DNA of 64,000 nt from Legionella gresilensis (GTDB taxonomy: Bacteria; Pseudomonadota; Gammaproteobacteria; Legionellales; Legionellaceae), in assembly GCF_900639865.1 (NCBI RefSeq), contig NZ_CAAAHX010000002.1, positions 1 through 64,000 of the forward strand, given 5' to 3'. Shown one piece after another: positions 8,546 to 17,874 of the stretch. Position 1 is the first letter of the stretch. Each line of letters begins with the position of its first letter. The notes under the pieces were generated by a model. It saw only the letters and a program-made list of their open reading frames with translations, searched no databases and had not been told where the DNA came from. A program made the translations under genes and the position numbers.

Positions 8546-9837
8546 TATATAATATGCTTTGGTAGCAAGAGCCAGTAATGTCCCTTACTTTTCATATGCT
8601 CACCTAAAAATGTTGCAAGTTTTCCAGATCCCCAAAAAATATCCCCACGCATGAACCCACGAATGGCGCCACCAATATCTTGCGCAATCATCAGGCGTTG
8701 TAGTTTTTTTTCCTTAGGTTGTTTTATAGTAGGTCGTGTTGTATCTAACCAGAGAGGGGCGCCAACTGGAATCCATTTTTTATCCACAGCTAAAGAATAG
8801 CCTGGAGTAAGAGTCATATTTTGTACACCGAGTGCAGCAGGCCTATTGATGTTTTCGAAAAAAACAAAAGATTTATTGGTATGAATAATTTTTTTCGCCT
8901 TCTCTGGGTGATTTTCTAAATAATGTAAGATAGCTTTTTTAGAGGCTTTATGTCGTGTCAGGATGCCTTTATTAATTAGCACTTCGGCAATGGAGGTATA
9001 AGGAGCACCATTCTCACCAGCATAATTTAGATAGAGGTCTTTGCCGTCAGGTAATTGAATGACACCAGAACCTTCTATTTCTAGAAAAAGCCGCTCTGCT
9101 GGGCTTTGGACCCAGGCAATCACAGGTGCTTTTTTCTTAAGGGCTCCTTTATCAATTTGCTCTCGAGTATACAAGGTTAAATATTTCCGATTTGGTAAAC
9201 CATAAATTGGAGTATTATATTTATCAATTTTCTTTAAACTACCTTGTATTTTTGGCATGTAATAACCCGTAAATACGCTAGAAACAGGGCCGGTTTTTTT
9301 TTGCTCAAATTCAACGGGATAAAACCATTTTTCAAAAAAATTTTTTGCAGACTCTTTTGTAACAAAATTAAGTTCTAAGGCAGCTTTACAGGCAGGATAC
9401 CAGTCACGAGCTTTTAACTTAATGTCTTGAGTTCCAATTGGATCTACTGGCGATTTTTTTAGAAACATCTCGCATGATGTCTGGAATGCTAATAAGGATT
9501 TTTGAACATTAGCCTTATCCCAGCCTGGCAAGTCTTTAAAAGACACATAAGTTAAAAAGAGATTTTTATTATTTACACTAACCTTTTTAGGAGATTGCTT
9601 ATGTAAGGCGCTTTTTTTTACAACTACTGTTTCTAGTCCTCTCTCAAAATATGTATCATTTTTGGCCAAAATTTTGATGGCACTCATCTTTGTGGCATTC
9701 TTTATCACTTGGGTTTTAAACACTACATTTTGATAATTTAGCAGTTTCGTTTGGACTTCTACCTTATTGAAAGGCCCAACATGAAGAAAGGTAAGGCAAG
9801 TAATGCCACTTATTGTGTAAATTAATTTCTTACTCAT
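8545..9837 (-). CDS. mltA: Membrane-bound lytic murein transglycosylase A
   Basis: Cleaves the beta-1,4 bond between MurNAc and GlcNAc in peptidoglycan, forming 1,6-anhydroMurNAc, at the outer-membrane face of the periplasm. The 430-residue protein has an N-terminal hydrophobic segment (about 5-20). The MltA domain covers about 180-330 (SSVFTGYYMPKIQGS, VIAWVQSPAERLFLEIEGSG). The 3D domain has AQDIGGAIRGFMRGDIFWG near 385-403, and Asp387 there matches the catalytic Asp of the family. The N-terminal 90 residues are longer and more basic than usual. A Cys at residue 14 lies in the hydrophobic stretch but the lipobox is poor, so lipidation is uncertain. Monocistronic; the short sequence upstream is AT-rich. 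Confidence 0.93.
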   Translation of the reverse strand: MSKKLIYTISGITCLTFLHVGPFNKVEVQTKLLNYQNVVFKTQVIKNATKMSAIKILAKNDTYFERGLETVVVKKSALHKQSPKKVSVNNKNLFLTYVSFKDLPGWDKANVQKSLLAFQTSCEMFLKKSPVDPIGTQDIKLKARDWYPACKAALELNFVTKESAKNFFEKWFYPVEFEQKKTGPVSSVFTGYYMPKIQGSLKKIDKYNTPIYGLPNRKYLTLYTREQIDKGALKKKAPVIAWVQSPAERLFLEIEGSGVIQLPDGKDLYLNYAGENGAPYTSIAEVLINKGILTRHKASKKAILHYLENHPEKAKKIIHTNKSFVFFENINRPAALGVQNMTLTPGYSLAVDKKWIPVGAPLWLDTTRPTIKQPKEKKLQRLMIAQDIGGAIRGFMRGDIFWGSGKLATFLGEHMKSKGHYWLLLPKHII

Positions 9838-10008
9838 AGCGGCGCAATACTTACATAAGATGAAGATAGAAGCAACACTTTTTATATTAATTATTCTAGT
9901 TGTAAAAAAATAAGTGTGTTGTTTCAGATATATTAATGAGATTTATCAAAAGAAATTGAAAAAAATAAATTTGAACATAAAATAGTCATTTTTTTAAAGC
10001 TATTATTC

Positions 10009-11748
10009 ATGCCATCACTTACGTTTTTTACAGCGCTGCCATTAGATGTTGCTCTTACTATTCATTCTAAACTATCTGCCGAGACCTTGTATAAGAAATG
10101 TCGCTTAGTTGATAAATATCAATCGTTTATTGCGACTCTTGCTTTATTAAATAAGCAAGAGATTGATGCCGTTCCTTATCAACAACATTGTTTAGATAAT
10201 TTATTAAAAAAGGAAATGACTTTTGCGACTGACATGGCTTATTTAACAGACGCACATTATAAACAATTAACTAATGTCTTGTTTAAGCTTATCAAAAATC
10301 CTTTATTAGATTTTAAAAGTAAATTACCCATTTTGCTGATTATAAGCAAATTAGAGAATAAACCTGCTTTAATTGATATTAGCCTAATCCATGACATTGA
10401 GGCGCAATTAAAGAGTGCTGATAGCGAAGAAATCTGTCTTGCCTTAAATTGGTTGGCTCATTTAGCGCCTTGTCTTTTACCAATTCATTTAGATAAGTTT
10501 ATTACTTCTGTGAGCGTGATGTTAAAGGAGCCAAGCAAGCATGCTCGTCAAGCAATTAAGTGTTTATCATCGCTTGCGCCATATGCACAAACCATTAAGC
10601 TTACAACAATATGCACTGAGATTATGCCTAAATTGGCTGATTTAAACTGTTCTATTCGTAAAATAGCGGTAAAATGCTTGGCTGCGCTTGCGCCATACGT
10701 AACTTCCACCGAGCTTATGAAGATATGCACTAATGTCAGGGTGCAATTATCTTATGATGAGAGCTGGGATGTTCGCCAAGCTGCAATAAAGTGTTTAGCT
10801 GTGCTTGCACCATTTGTAAAACCCACCGAGCTTAGTAAAATATGTAATGAAGCTCGGGCTCAATTGGCTCATGAGGATGAGCTTATTCGCGAAGCAGCTT
10901 TAAATTGTTTGGCTGTGTTTTTGCCACATGCTCAACCTAGGGAGATTAGCAATATACTCTTTGAGGTCAAGGCTAAACTAAGTGACACTGACTGGGAGGT
11001 TCGCGAAGCAGCTATAAACTGTTTAGCCGCGCTTGTACCACTTGCACAACCCAGTGAAATTGACACAATACTTACTGAGGTCAAGGCTAAATTGCCTGAT
11101 GCAAAGTGGGGCGTTCGCCAAGCCGCAGTAAAGTGTTTAACCGCGTTTGCACCCTACGTAAAACCCCCTGAGTTTACTTCGATATGTATTAAGGCTAGAG
11201 CTAAATTGGCCGATGTTGATGTGCATATTCGTTTAGCAGCCGTGAATTCTTTAACCTGGCTTGCGTCATACGGACAACCAACTGAGCTTAGCGCGATAGG
11301 CGTGGAAGTTATGACTAAATTAACTGATGCAGATCCAGGTATTCGCCGAGCAGCGCTAAAATGTTTAGCAGCGTTTGCGCAACATTTACAATCAACTGAA
11401 TTGAACAAGATATGCACAGAAATTAAGTCTAAATTGACGGATGTGGACTGGCATGTTTGTTATGCAGCTTTTCAATGTTTAATCAAACTAGTAGCTAAAT
11501 TACCCTATGGTGCTCAAAAAGAATTTATAAGCGCTAATAGTGGTAATTTATTACGTAGTGAATTTCGGGGGCCTTTTTATCAGTTAGTGAATTCACTAAT
11601 CAGTCAACAAAGAAGAAAAGATAAAGAAGTGAATGAAATCCTTCAGTTAGTGAAAAATTATGACCCAATTTTACATATCTTTGCCACGAAATATAATGAT
11701 TTACTACCTAACCATATGGTCACTGATAACAAAGAGTTTCATCCCTAG
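10009..11748 (+). CDS. F-box-like and HEAT-repeat protein, candidate effector
   Basis: 579 residues. Residues about 7-40 (LPLDVALTIHSKLSAETL followed by RLVDK) resemble an F-box. Residues about 140-500 are nine HEAT repeats of the form (I/V)R-x-AAxxCLAxLAPxxxPxEL ... LxD. The conserved Arg codon recurs at 10543, 10654, 10771, 10885, 10999, 11113, 11227, 11341 and 11455, so six successive units are exactly 114 bp (38 residues). Such solenoids bind protein partners. Together with the F-box the architecture suggests a substrate adaptor for a eukaryotic ubiquitin ligase, by analogy with Legionella repeat-domain effectors. The clean period and similar DNA indicate growth by recent tandem duplication. 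No clear ribosome binding site is seen. Confidence 0.75.
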   Translation: MPSLTFFTALPLDVALTIHSKLSAETLYKKCRLVDKYQSFIATLALLNKQEIDAVPYQQHCLDNLLKKEMTFATDMAYLTDAHYKQLTNVLFKLIKNPLLDFKSKLPILLIISKLENKPALIDISLIHDIEAQLKSADSEEICLALNWLAHLAPCLLPIHLDKFITSVSVMLKEPSKHARQAIKCLSSLAPYAQTIKLTTICTEIMPKLADLNCSIRKIAVKCLAALAPYVTSTELMKICTNVRVQLSYDESWDVRQAAIKCLAVLAPFVKPTELSKICNEARAQLAHEDELIREAALNCLAVFLPHAQPREISNILFEVKAKLSDTDWEVREAAINCLAALVPLAQPSEIDTILTEVKAKLPDAKWGVRQAAVKCLTAFAPYVKPPEFTSICIKARAKLADVDVHIRLAAVNSLTWLASYGQPTELSAIGVEVMTKLTDADPGIRRAALKCLAAFAQHLQSTELNKICTEIKSKLTDVDWHVCYAAFQCLIKLVAKLPYGAQKEFISANSGNLLRSEFRGPFYQLVNSLISQQRRKDKEVNEILQLVKNYDPILHIFATKYNDLLPNHMVTDNKEFHP

Positions 11749-11828
11749 GTTAGCACTTCTTTAGGAAACGGCTAATTACTAATGTATAGGTCTGAATGAC
11801 ATGGACATTTAGTCTCACAGATGTTCAT

Positions 11829-12794
11829 CTACTGGATAAGGAATTGGACGATTGCTTCATTAGCTGATTGTGCTTGTTTAGGTAAGAACTCAGGATAGGT
11901 ATAGAAAGTATGGGGCATATCTTTATAATATAAAGTAGTCACTTTAACTTTGGCTGCTTTTAATTTTTCAATAAAAGCAATATTATCATCGCGCAATGGA
12001 TCATCTTCCGCAATTAACATTAAAGTTTCTGGTAAATTCTGCAATTGTCCATGCATAGGACTTACATAAGGTATTTGCCAATTTCTTTTATCTGGGACAT
12101 AGCAAAATCTTTCAAACGCTAATAAGCTAGAGTCTCCACGGGGGTTACCTATACCTAACTCGAAAATGGAAGGGTAGTTTTCAAAATTAAAATCCATTAG
12201 TGGACATAAACATAATACTTTATCAGGGATTTGAATGGCATGATCCGCACAATAAAGCGCTACTGCAGCTGCAAGGTTACCGCCAGCTGAATCACCACCA
12301 ATAAAAATTTTAGCATTAGAGTTGGTTCGTATATATTTGTAAACAGTCAGGCAGTCTTCTAAAGCTGCGGGATAAGGATGCTCCGGTGCTAAACGATAAT
12401 CAATACTTATAACTTTTATCCTACTCATGGAAGCGATTTTTTTTGCCCAAGCTTGATGCTTTCCAGCAGTAGGCGAAATCCAACCACCTCCATGTATATA
12501 AATAAAGATTGCAGAACTATCTAGGTCCTTAGGTATGAAAAGAGAAATCGGAACTTCTAAACCATCTTTACCTTTAATAATCTTTTTTTTGTGAGAAACA
12601 TCTAAATACTTTTCTAAATCTGGATGCTCGGGATTTCCCCAGGCGGACCTTAGAATATCTAGCCATTGTTGAACAATTGATTTATTTTCGAGAAGATGTT
12701 GGTAAAAATGCTTTGCTGGCCCTTTTTTCATCCAGACAGGTTCTTTATTTTTTTTCATATAGTAAATCCGAAATTTGCTAAGCGTTGTTCGCAT
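11829..12794 (-). CDS. HSL-type alpha/beta hydrolase (carboxylesterase/lipase family)
   Basis: An esterase of the hormone-sensitive lipase family. The oxyanion-hole motif HGGGW, the nucleophile motif GDSAGGN, the acid region EDDPLRDD and the His in MPHTFY form the complete set of catalytic features in the usual order. RLAPEHPYPAALED is a typical HSL segment. The substrate is probably a short-chain acyl ester but cannot be read from sequence. No signal peptide is seen. A longer frame begins at 12809; I prefer the ATG at 12794, which has GAAGTCTGGGAAT before it, but the ATG at 12758 is also possible. It is convergent with the HEAT-repeat gene and appears to be a single-gene unit. Confidence 0.88.
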   Translation of the reverse strand: MRTTLSKFRIYYMKKNKEPVWMKKGPAKHFYQHLLENKSIVQQWLDILRSAWGNPEHPDLEKYLDVSHKKKIIKGKDGLEVPISLFIPKDLDSSAIFIYIHGGGWISPTAGKHQAWAKKIASMSRIKVISIDYRLAPEHPYPAALEDCLTVYKYIRTNSNAKIFIGGDSAGGNLAAAVALYCADHAIQIPDKVLCLCPLMDFNFENYPSIFELGIGNPRGDSSLLAFERFCYVPDKRNWQIPYVSPMHGQLQNLPETLMLIAEDDPLRDDNIAFIEKLKAAKVKVTTLYYKDMPHTFYTYPEFLPKQAQSANEAIVQFLIQ

Positions 12795-12809
12795 ATTCCC
12801 AGACTTCAA

Positions 12810-13365
12810 TTACTTAGGTAAATTTGCCTGGTCTATGATTTCAAATAAATCGGCTTTATAAATTAATTTAAATATAGCATCTACTTCATTATGATAATTC
12901 TAATTCCTAGAGCGAATATCATCATCTTCTATTTCAATTAGGTTCTTTCAGTGATAGGGGAAAAATAAGATTAGAAAGCTCGCCAAGTGAATTTAGCAAG
13001 GGCTCGAAAAGCTTAATCAATATTTGTTTGTGTAACTATGCAAAGTTTGTTTGGCTGACTATACTTTTCGCCGTTGCGATTATATCTATAGCATTTTTGG
13101 GTGCAATATATCGTTTAATTGCAACTAAATCTCTTGGAAGGGGATTTCCATATATAAACATTGGGTTTAATTAATGTGCAAAATTATAGGTGAGATTGAT
13201 AGCTTTAGCTAATGTAGTCTTGACGTAGCGAAGTCAAAACGAAGCTTCACAATTATTGTAATCTATTAATAATATTATATTTTTTTGCAACTTTTATGCA
13301 AAAAAATGGTAAGATGCAATTTTTAATTGAAAGTATTTTGGTTTGATTTATAAAGGAGTAATGGC
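12810..13365. other. Intergenic region with a possible start-less ORF and a small palindrome
   Basis: An open frame without ATG runs from 12911 to the TAA at 13172-13174 on the plus strand and encodes a hydrophobic segment (AKFVWLTILFAVAIISIAFL). It may be the tail of a lost membrane protein. At 13213-13240 lies TGTAGTCTTGACGTAGCGAA, with TTGAC/GTCAA pairing, and a similar element occurs at 13748. Nothing else is supported. Confidence 0.35.
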
Positions 13366-13719
13366 ATGAAGCAAGCTGGACAAGTAAAGAAGCAAGAACA
13401 CCAACTAAGCATGTATAATTTATTAAACTGGAGCACCGCCTATCGAGGTTATAATGCGCTGGTTGCAGGCCTTGTCATGATGCAATATATTAATAATCCT
13501 GAGGCTGCGGCAATAGAGTATCTGCCAGATGTCGCTATTCACGCTTTTGAAGCGATTGCGCCTAATACTTTAAACTGTCTAGGCGCGGCTGCTAACTACG
13601 TACGAGGAGTCCAAGCAGGGGTAGCTTTTTTTTCTAGTAAATCGACTATTCCTAAACCTGCTAATTTAGTTGATGTTGTTAATCATGGTATAAATATTTG
13701 CCATCGAGTAATGTCTTAA
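13366..13719 (+). CDS. Hypothetical protein, Ala-rich
   Basis: 117 residues starting at an ATG preceded by AAGGAG at good spacing, so it is probably expressed. The middle (about 33-80) alternates small and hydrophobic residues (YNALVAGLVMMQYI, NCLGAAANYVRG) and could form amphipathic helices, but there is no clear membrane segment or signal peptide. I do not recognise the family. A small repeat with CCTTGAT/ATCAAGG pairing follows at 13748-13780. Confidence 0.55.
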   Translation: MKQAGQVKKQEHQLSMYNLLNWSTAYRGYNALVAGLVMMQYINNPEAAAIEYLPDVAIHAFEAIAPNTLNCLGAAANYVRGVQAGVAFFSSKSTIPKPANLVDVVNHGINICHRVMS

Positions 13720-14032
13720 CCTTTCGTTCTAGCATTTAAGTTCACTCATGTAGCCTTGATGTAGCGTAGCGCAATCAAGGTTTATTTTTATACAGATATT
13801 AATTTAATAACCTAAATTTATATTTTTAAGTTAATCCTAAACACTTATCTAAAAAATAAAAACACCTTGATTAATTTTTGATATTTAAAGATACTACCTT
13901 GTTCATTTTTTAAATGAATTTTAATTAATACCCTATTAAAAATCTAATTAATGAAATTATTATATTTTTATAGGTGCAATTATTTTTAATAAGGCTTTGT
14001 CCTAGAGCCAATTTTTAAAAGGTAGTTTAAAT
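13720..14032. other. AT-rich intergenic region
   Basis: After the stem-loop TGTAGCCTTGATGTAGCG ... AATCAAGG at 13748-13780, the sequence is very AT-rich with no open frame. Its last part must hold the promoter of the gene at 14033, but I cannot pick one candidate. Confidence 0.4.
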
Positions 14033-14437
14033 ATGAAAACAATAAAATTAGTAGCGCTGGCTTCCTTATTTGTATCACAGATGGCTGCAGCTCTTCCTTG
14101 TGATGGATTTGAAATTAAGCTAAAAAACGACTTGGCTGATGATTTATTGGTAACTAAGATTAAATTACATGGTGGTAAGTTGAGCCCTGGCGGTATTCAA
14201 AAACTTGATAGTAAAACAGAGCAAGTATTCACAGTAAATAATACATCCAGTTTACCTATGGCTGGTGAACTTGTATTTCACACTATAACTTTACCAAGCA
14301 AAACAGTTAAGATCCATTTTAACTTAGCTAATACTGATTTAGGTTGTAGTTATGCGGATACCTCACCTACGAGTGATTATTCAGTGGCTGCAAGTGGTTC
14401 ATTAAATCAACTTAATTACACAATTTATAATCGTTAA
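14033..14437 (+). CDS. Secreted hypothetical protein
   Basis: 134 residues with a clear Sec signal peptide (KLVALASLFVSQMAAA, cleavage probably after AAA-LP near residue 21). The mature part is about 113 residues, beta-rich by pattern, with two Cys (CDGFEI and GCSYAD) that could form a disulphide. It may be periplasmic or surface-exposed. A strong terminator follows, so this is a separate transcription unit. No family recognised. Confidence 0.65.
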   Translation: MKTIKLVALASLFVSQMAAALPCDGFEIKLKNDLADDLLVTKIKLHGGKLSPGGIQKLDSKTEQVFTVNNTSSLPMAGELVFHTITLPSKTVKIHFNLANTDLGCSYADTSPTSDYSVAASGSLNQLNYTIYNR

Positions 14438-14447
14438 ACAGTAATAT

Positions 14448-14493
14448 TTACCTATGCGTAAGTTCAAATTAGGCTTACGCGTAGGTAATTTTC
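14448..14493. terminator. Strong stem-loop terminator
   Basis: TTACCTATGCGTAAG and its near-perfect complement CTTACGCGTAGGTAA flank an 11-base loop and are followed by TTTTC. The position, 11 bases after the stop at 14437, fits a Rho-independent terminator for the secreted protein. Confidence 0.8.
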
Positions 14494-14650
14494 TCATATA
14501 ATTTTTGTGGTAATATCTCTGCTTTGGAGGATGTAAAATTTACCATCGTCTATTAGCCATTCAATGTTTTGTGGCCAACCAAAAAGCTTTTCTGTATGCG
14601 TCATATCGAAACTATCATTAATTAATAGTACTAGGTAAAAGCTATAATTA
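14494..14650 (-). pseudogene. Fragment of a PEP-synthase/PPDK-type ATP-binding domain
   Basis: The minus-strand frame ending at 14494 reads KLFGWPQNIEWLIDDGKFYI and LQSRDITTKII. The PQ(D/N)IEW ... LQSR-x-IT signature marks the end of the pyruvate phosphate dikinase/PEP synthase ATP-binding domain. No other part of that large protein is present, so this is a relic of a deleted gene. Confidence 0.55.
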
Positions 14651-14686
14651 TTTTGAGTATGAGCAATTTAGTGATAAAAATAAATT

Positions 14687-15460
14687 CTACACAGATAAGT
14701 ACTTACCTAGGCCGCAACTTTCTGAAGTATTTTTTTCAAATTGATACTCTTTATCTAGTAGTCTTTCAACTTGATTAAATATTTTAAGCCGCCGTTCTTT
14801 ATTTTTTTCTGAAAATATATCATTGCCTAATGTAATTAACTGCTCACGATCAGAAAATGTAATAACAGTTTTAGTGCGAGATTTATCATTACGCGGATAG
14901 CATTCACCAACACATTCATTCCATGTTGGCGTATCAGTATATTCGCATAAAAAATTGCCCCAAAAATCAAAAATATATTCAGGCGTCGTATGTACTCTAA
15001 TGTAGGTATGACTTTGGTCTGAATATAAGGTTTCTATTGATAACTCTACATCAACAAATTCAACCATTAGGAAATAAGCACCAACTATTGCATAGGTCTC
15101 ACATGTCCCTGTTCCATACAGATAAGCATTTTCAAAATACTTAGAATAACGTGCAAACGGCTCAATAGTTTTTTGTACGTTCCTTTGTTCTTTATCAGAG
15201 AGACGAAGGCTATCTGCGATTACTGCGGGAAGTACATCAAGCTCGCTTTGCGAGTAATTAACAGGAAAGAACTGATTTTTATTGCGATCATTATTTATAT
15301 AGTAAAGGCTAGCCACTCTCTCTGCAATTGGACTATTAGCTCTTCCAAAGAGTAGGACTTTATCAACTTTTTTCTTTAGTCTTGTAAAATATTCGGACAT
15401 AACTTCAAGTTTATCCAGTGTCTCAATATAAGCATTTAATTCTACTTGAAGTTTAGTCAT
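14687..15460 (-). CDS. Transglutaminase/papain-like Cys-His-Asp protein, candidate effector
   Basis: 257 residues, no signal peptide. Three spaced elements match the transglutaminase-like/papain fold: GTGTCETYAIVGAYF with Cys120 at a helix start, SHTYIRVHT with His151 on a strand, and IFDFWGN with Asp165 on the next strand. The Cys-His spacing of 31 and His-Asp spacing of 14 are normal for that superfamily. Bacterial members include protein-modifying toxins and peptidases. The flanking N-terminal 100 residues and Lys/Glu-rich C-terminus are not recognised. Function (protease, deamidase or transamidase) and delivery are unknown. Next to it are only relics and AT-rich DNA. Confidence 0.6.
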   Translation of the reverse strand: MTKLQVELNAYIETLDKLEVMSEYFTRLKKKVDKVLLFGRANSPIAERVASLYYINNDRNKNQFFPVNYSQSELDVLPAVIADSLRLSDKEQRNVQKTIEPFARYSKYFENAYLYGTGTCETYAIVGAYFLMVEFVDVELSIETLYSDQSHTYIRVHTTPEYIFDFWGNFLCEYTDTPTWNECVGECYPRNDKSRTKTVITFSDREQLITLGNDIFSEKNKERRLKIFNQVERLLDKEYQFEKNTSESCGLGKYLSV

Positions 15461-15764
15461 ACAAGTTAATATTGATTAATTAGTGTTGCGCAATTATACG
15501 TACCAATAAAATACTGATCAACTTTCATTAATAATATACTTTTAAGGCACCTAGAAAAGGACAAGCCAGTTAAGATTTAATAATAAATAACGCATAAGTA
15601 GATTAATTAAGAGATTGCCAATAATCAATCTGGTTAAGAAAATAAATAGTAGCCAGATTTGATTTGACAAACCTCAATTTTGAAAGTTTTGTATTAAATT
15701 AAGTGCAATTTAAGGACTTTTAAATTTAGAAATGTTTCGTTTCAATTAATGACCAATCCAGCGT
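15461..15764. other. Intergenic region
   Basis: AT-rich, no open frame or convincing hairpin seen. It separates the 3' end of parE from the start of the Cys-His-Asp gene and should contain the latter's promoter. Confidence 0.4.
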
Positions 15765-17654
15765 TTATAGCGCTGGATCAGCTAAATTTCCTTTGTCTTC
15801 TAGCCATGCTTTGCGATCAGTGGCTCGCTTTTTAGCAAGCAACATGTCCATAATAGACATGGAAGTATCTTCATCTTCAAGCGTTAACTGAACTAAGCGT
15901 CGTGTATCAGGATCCATCGTTGTTTCACGTAACTGCATAGGATTCATTTCACCTAATCCTTTAAAGCGCTGTACATTAATTTTTCCTGCATTTGACTTAG
16001 TAAGTTTAGTAATAACTTTTTGTTTTTCTTCCTCATCAAGAGCATAATGAACTTGTTTGCCTGCATCGATTCTATAAAGAGGTGGCATAGCGACAAATAC
16101 ATGTCCTGCTTTTACAAGTGGTCTAAAATGACGTAGGAAAAGGGCGCAAATTAAGGTGGCAATATGGGCGCCATCTGAATCAGCATCTGCTAAAATACAA
16201 ATTTTACCATATCGTAAGCCAGACATATCTTCAGAGCCTGGATCAACACCAATAGCCACGGATATATCATGAATTTCTTGAGAAGCTAAAACATGAGAAG
16301 AATCAATTTCCCAAGTATTAAGTATTTTACCTCGTAAAGGTAATATAGCTTGGAAATCTTTATTACGTGCTTGCTTTGCAGAACCGCCTGCTGAATCTCC
16401 TTCTACTAAAAATAATTCAGCTTGTTTTAAATCAAGCTGCAAACAGTCAGCAAGCTTACCTGGTAAAGCTGGGCCTTGGCTTACCCGCTTACGAGCGACT
16501 TGTTTAGACTGTTTAAGTCTCCTTTGGGCGCGTTCGATAGCAAATGCAGCGATGGCTTCACCAAAGTTACGATGGTGGTTAAGCCATACAGCAAAAGCAT
16601 CCTTAATTACCCCAGTTACAAAAGCTGCCGTTTGTCTTGAACTAAGTCGCTCTTTTGTTTGACCAGCAAATTGAGGCTCTTTCATTTTTACTGACAAAAT
16701 ATATTGACAAGGCTCCCATAAATCATCAGCGGTTAATTTAACACCACGGGGCAGTAAATTACGTAAATCACAAAAAGCAGCCAACGCATCAAAGAGGCCC
16801 GCACGTAAACCATTAACATGAGTTCCGCCTTGAATGGTGGGAATTAAATTCACATAACTTTCATTTAAGCCAGAAGGGGAGCTATTAGGTGACCAAGCAA
16901 CAGCCCAATCAACGGTGGCTTCATCACTTGAAAATTCACCCGTAAAAGGCTCATCAGGAAAATAATCAGCAGGTAAAGATTGTTTTAAATAATCGACAAG
17001 CCCTTTCTCAAAACACCAGAAAGTCTTCTCCTGCGTGATATTATTGATAAATGTCATGGATAAACCAGGGCATAATACTGCTTTTGCCCTTAATACATGC
17101 ATTAATTGTTTAGTTGAGAATTTGGGTGAATCAAAATATTTGGGATTAGGCCAAAAACGAATAGTCGTACCTGTATCGCGTTTTTTTACAACGCCTATTT
17201 CATTTAATTCCTGTGTCTTATCGCCATTAGCAAAAGACATTTGATAAACCACGCCATTACGTTTAATAGTAACTTCTACATGCTCCGATAAAGCGTTAAC
17301 GACAGAAACCCCAACGCCATGTAAACCACCTGAAAAAGTATAATTTTTATCCGAGAATTTTCCACCTGCGTGTAAGCGCGTCATAATCACCTCAACCCCA
17401 CTTAAGCCAAGTTGTGGGTGGAGATCAACAGGCATACCGCGGCCATTATCTTCAACTTCGATAGAATTATCTTGATGGAGTGTCACTATAATACTGTTGG
17501 CAAAACCAGCAATAACTTCATCAACACTATTATCAATAACTTCCTGCGCTAAATGATTAGGCCTAGTTGTATCAGTATACATTCCTGGCCGGCGTTGTAC
17601 TGGTTCAAGGCCGCTTAATACTTCAATTGCTTGAGCCGTATAATTATCAGACAT
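15765..17654 (-). CDS. parE: DNA topoisomerase IV subunit B
   Basis: The ATPase subunit of topoisomerase IV, which with ParC decatenates daughter chromosomes. 629 residues, standard length. The GHKL ATPase motifs are present: EVIDNSVDEVIAG, VEDNGRGMPVD and SGGLHGVGVSVVNALS. The TOPRIM domain follows with LFLVEGDSAGGSAKQARN, LPLRGKILN and ADADSDGAHIATL. The C-terminal VQRFKGLGEMNP and DPDTRRL motifs are typical. The ParE assignment over GyrB rests on the short length and on DSDGAHIATL, where GyrB has HIRTL. No parC is adjacent. Monocistronic as far as visible. Confidence 0.95.
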   Translation of the reverse strand: MSDNYTAQAIEVLSGLEPVQRRPGMYTDTTRPNHLAQEVIDNSVDEVIAGFANSIIVTLHQDNSIEVEDNGRGMPVDLHPQLGLSGVEVIMTRLHAGGKFSDKNYTFSGGLHGVGVSVVNALSEHVEVTIKRNGVVYQMSFANGDKTQELNEIGVVKKRDTGTTIRFWPNPKYFDSPKFSTKQLMHVLRAKAVLCPGLSMTFINNITQEKTFWCFEKGLVDYLKQSLPADYFPDEPFTGEFSSDEATVDWAVAWSPNSSPSGLNESYVNLIPTIQGGTHVNGLRAGLFDALAAFCDLRNLLPRGVKLTADDLWEPCQYILSVKMKEPQFAGQTKERLSSRQTAAFVTGVIKDAFAVWLNHHRNFGEAIAAFAIERAQRRLKQSKQVARKRVSQGPALPGKLADCLQLDLKQAELFLVEGDSAGGSAKQARNKDFQAILPLRGKILNTWEIDSSHVLASQEIHDISVAIGVDPGSEDMSGLRYGKICILADADSDGAHIATLICALFLRHFRPLVKAGHVFVAMPPLYRIDAGKQVHYALDEEEKQKVITKLTKSNAGKINVQRFKGLGEMNPMQLRETTMDPDTRRLVQLTLEDEDTSMSIMDMLLAKKRATDRKAWLEDKGNLADPAL

Positions 17655-17874
17655 GACTTGATCACTTCTTTTTAAAGAGAGCTATTTTAGCATAAAAAGC
17701 ACTCAAAATAGGAATGAAACTAGTGTTTATAGCATTAATTAGCTTCATTAGGCAAAAATATAATCTAAGTTAATAAATCAATTAAATTATAGATGAAAAT
17801 AGTTTGATTTTATAAATATAAAAATTATCATGGTGCTTTCTTATCTAACAATAAATTCAAATTAAGGCAATGAA

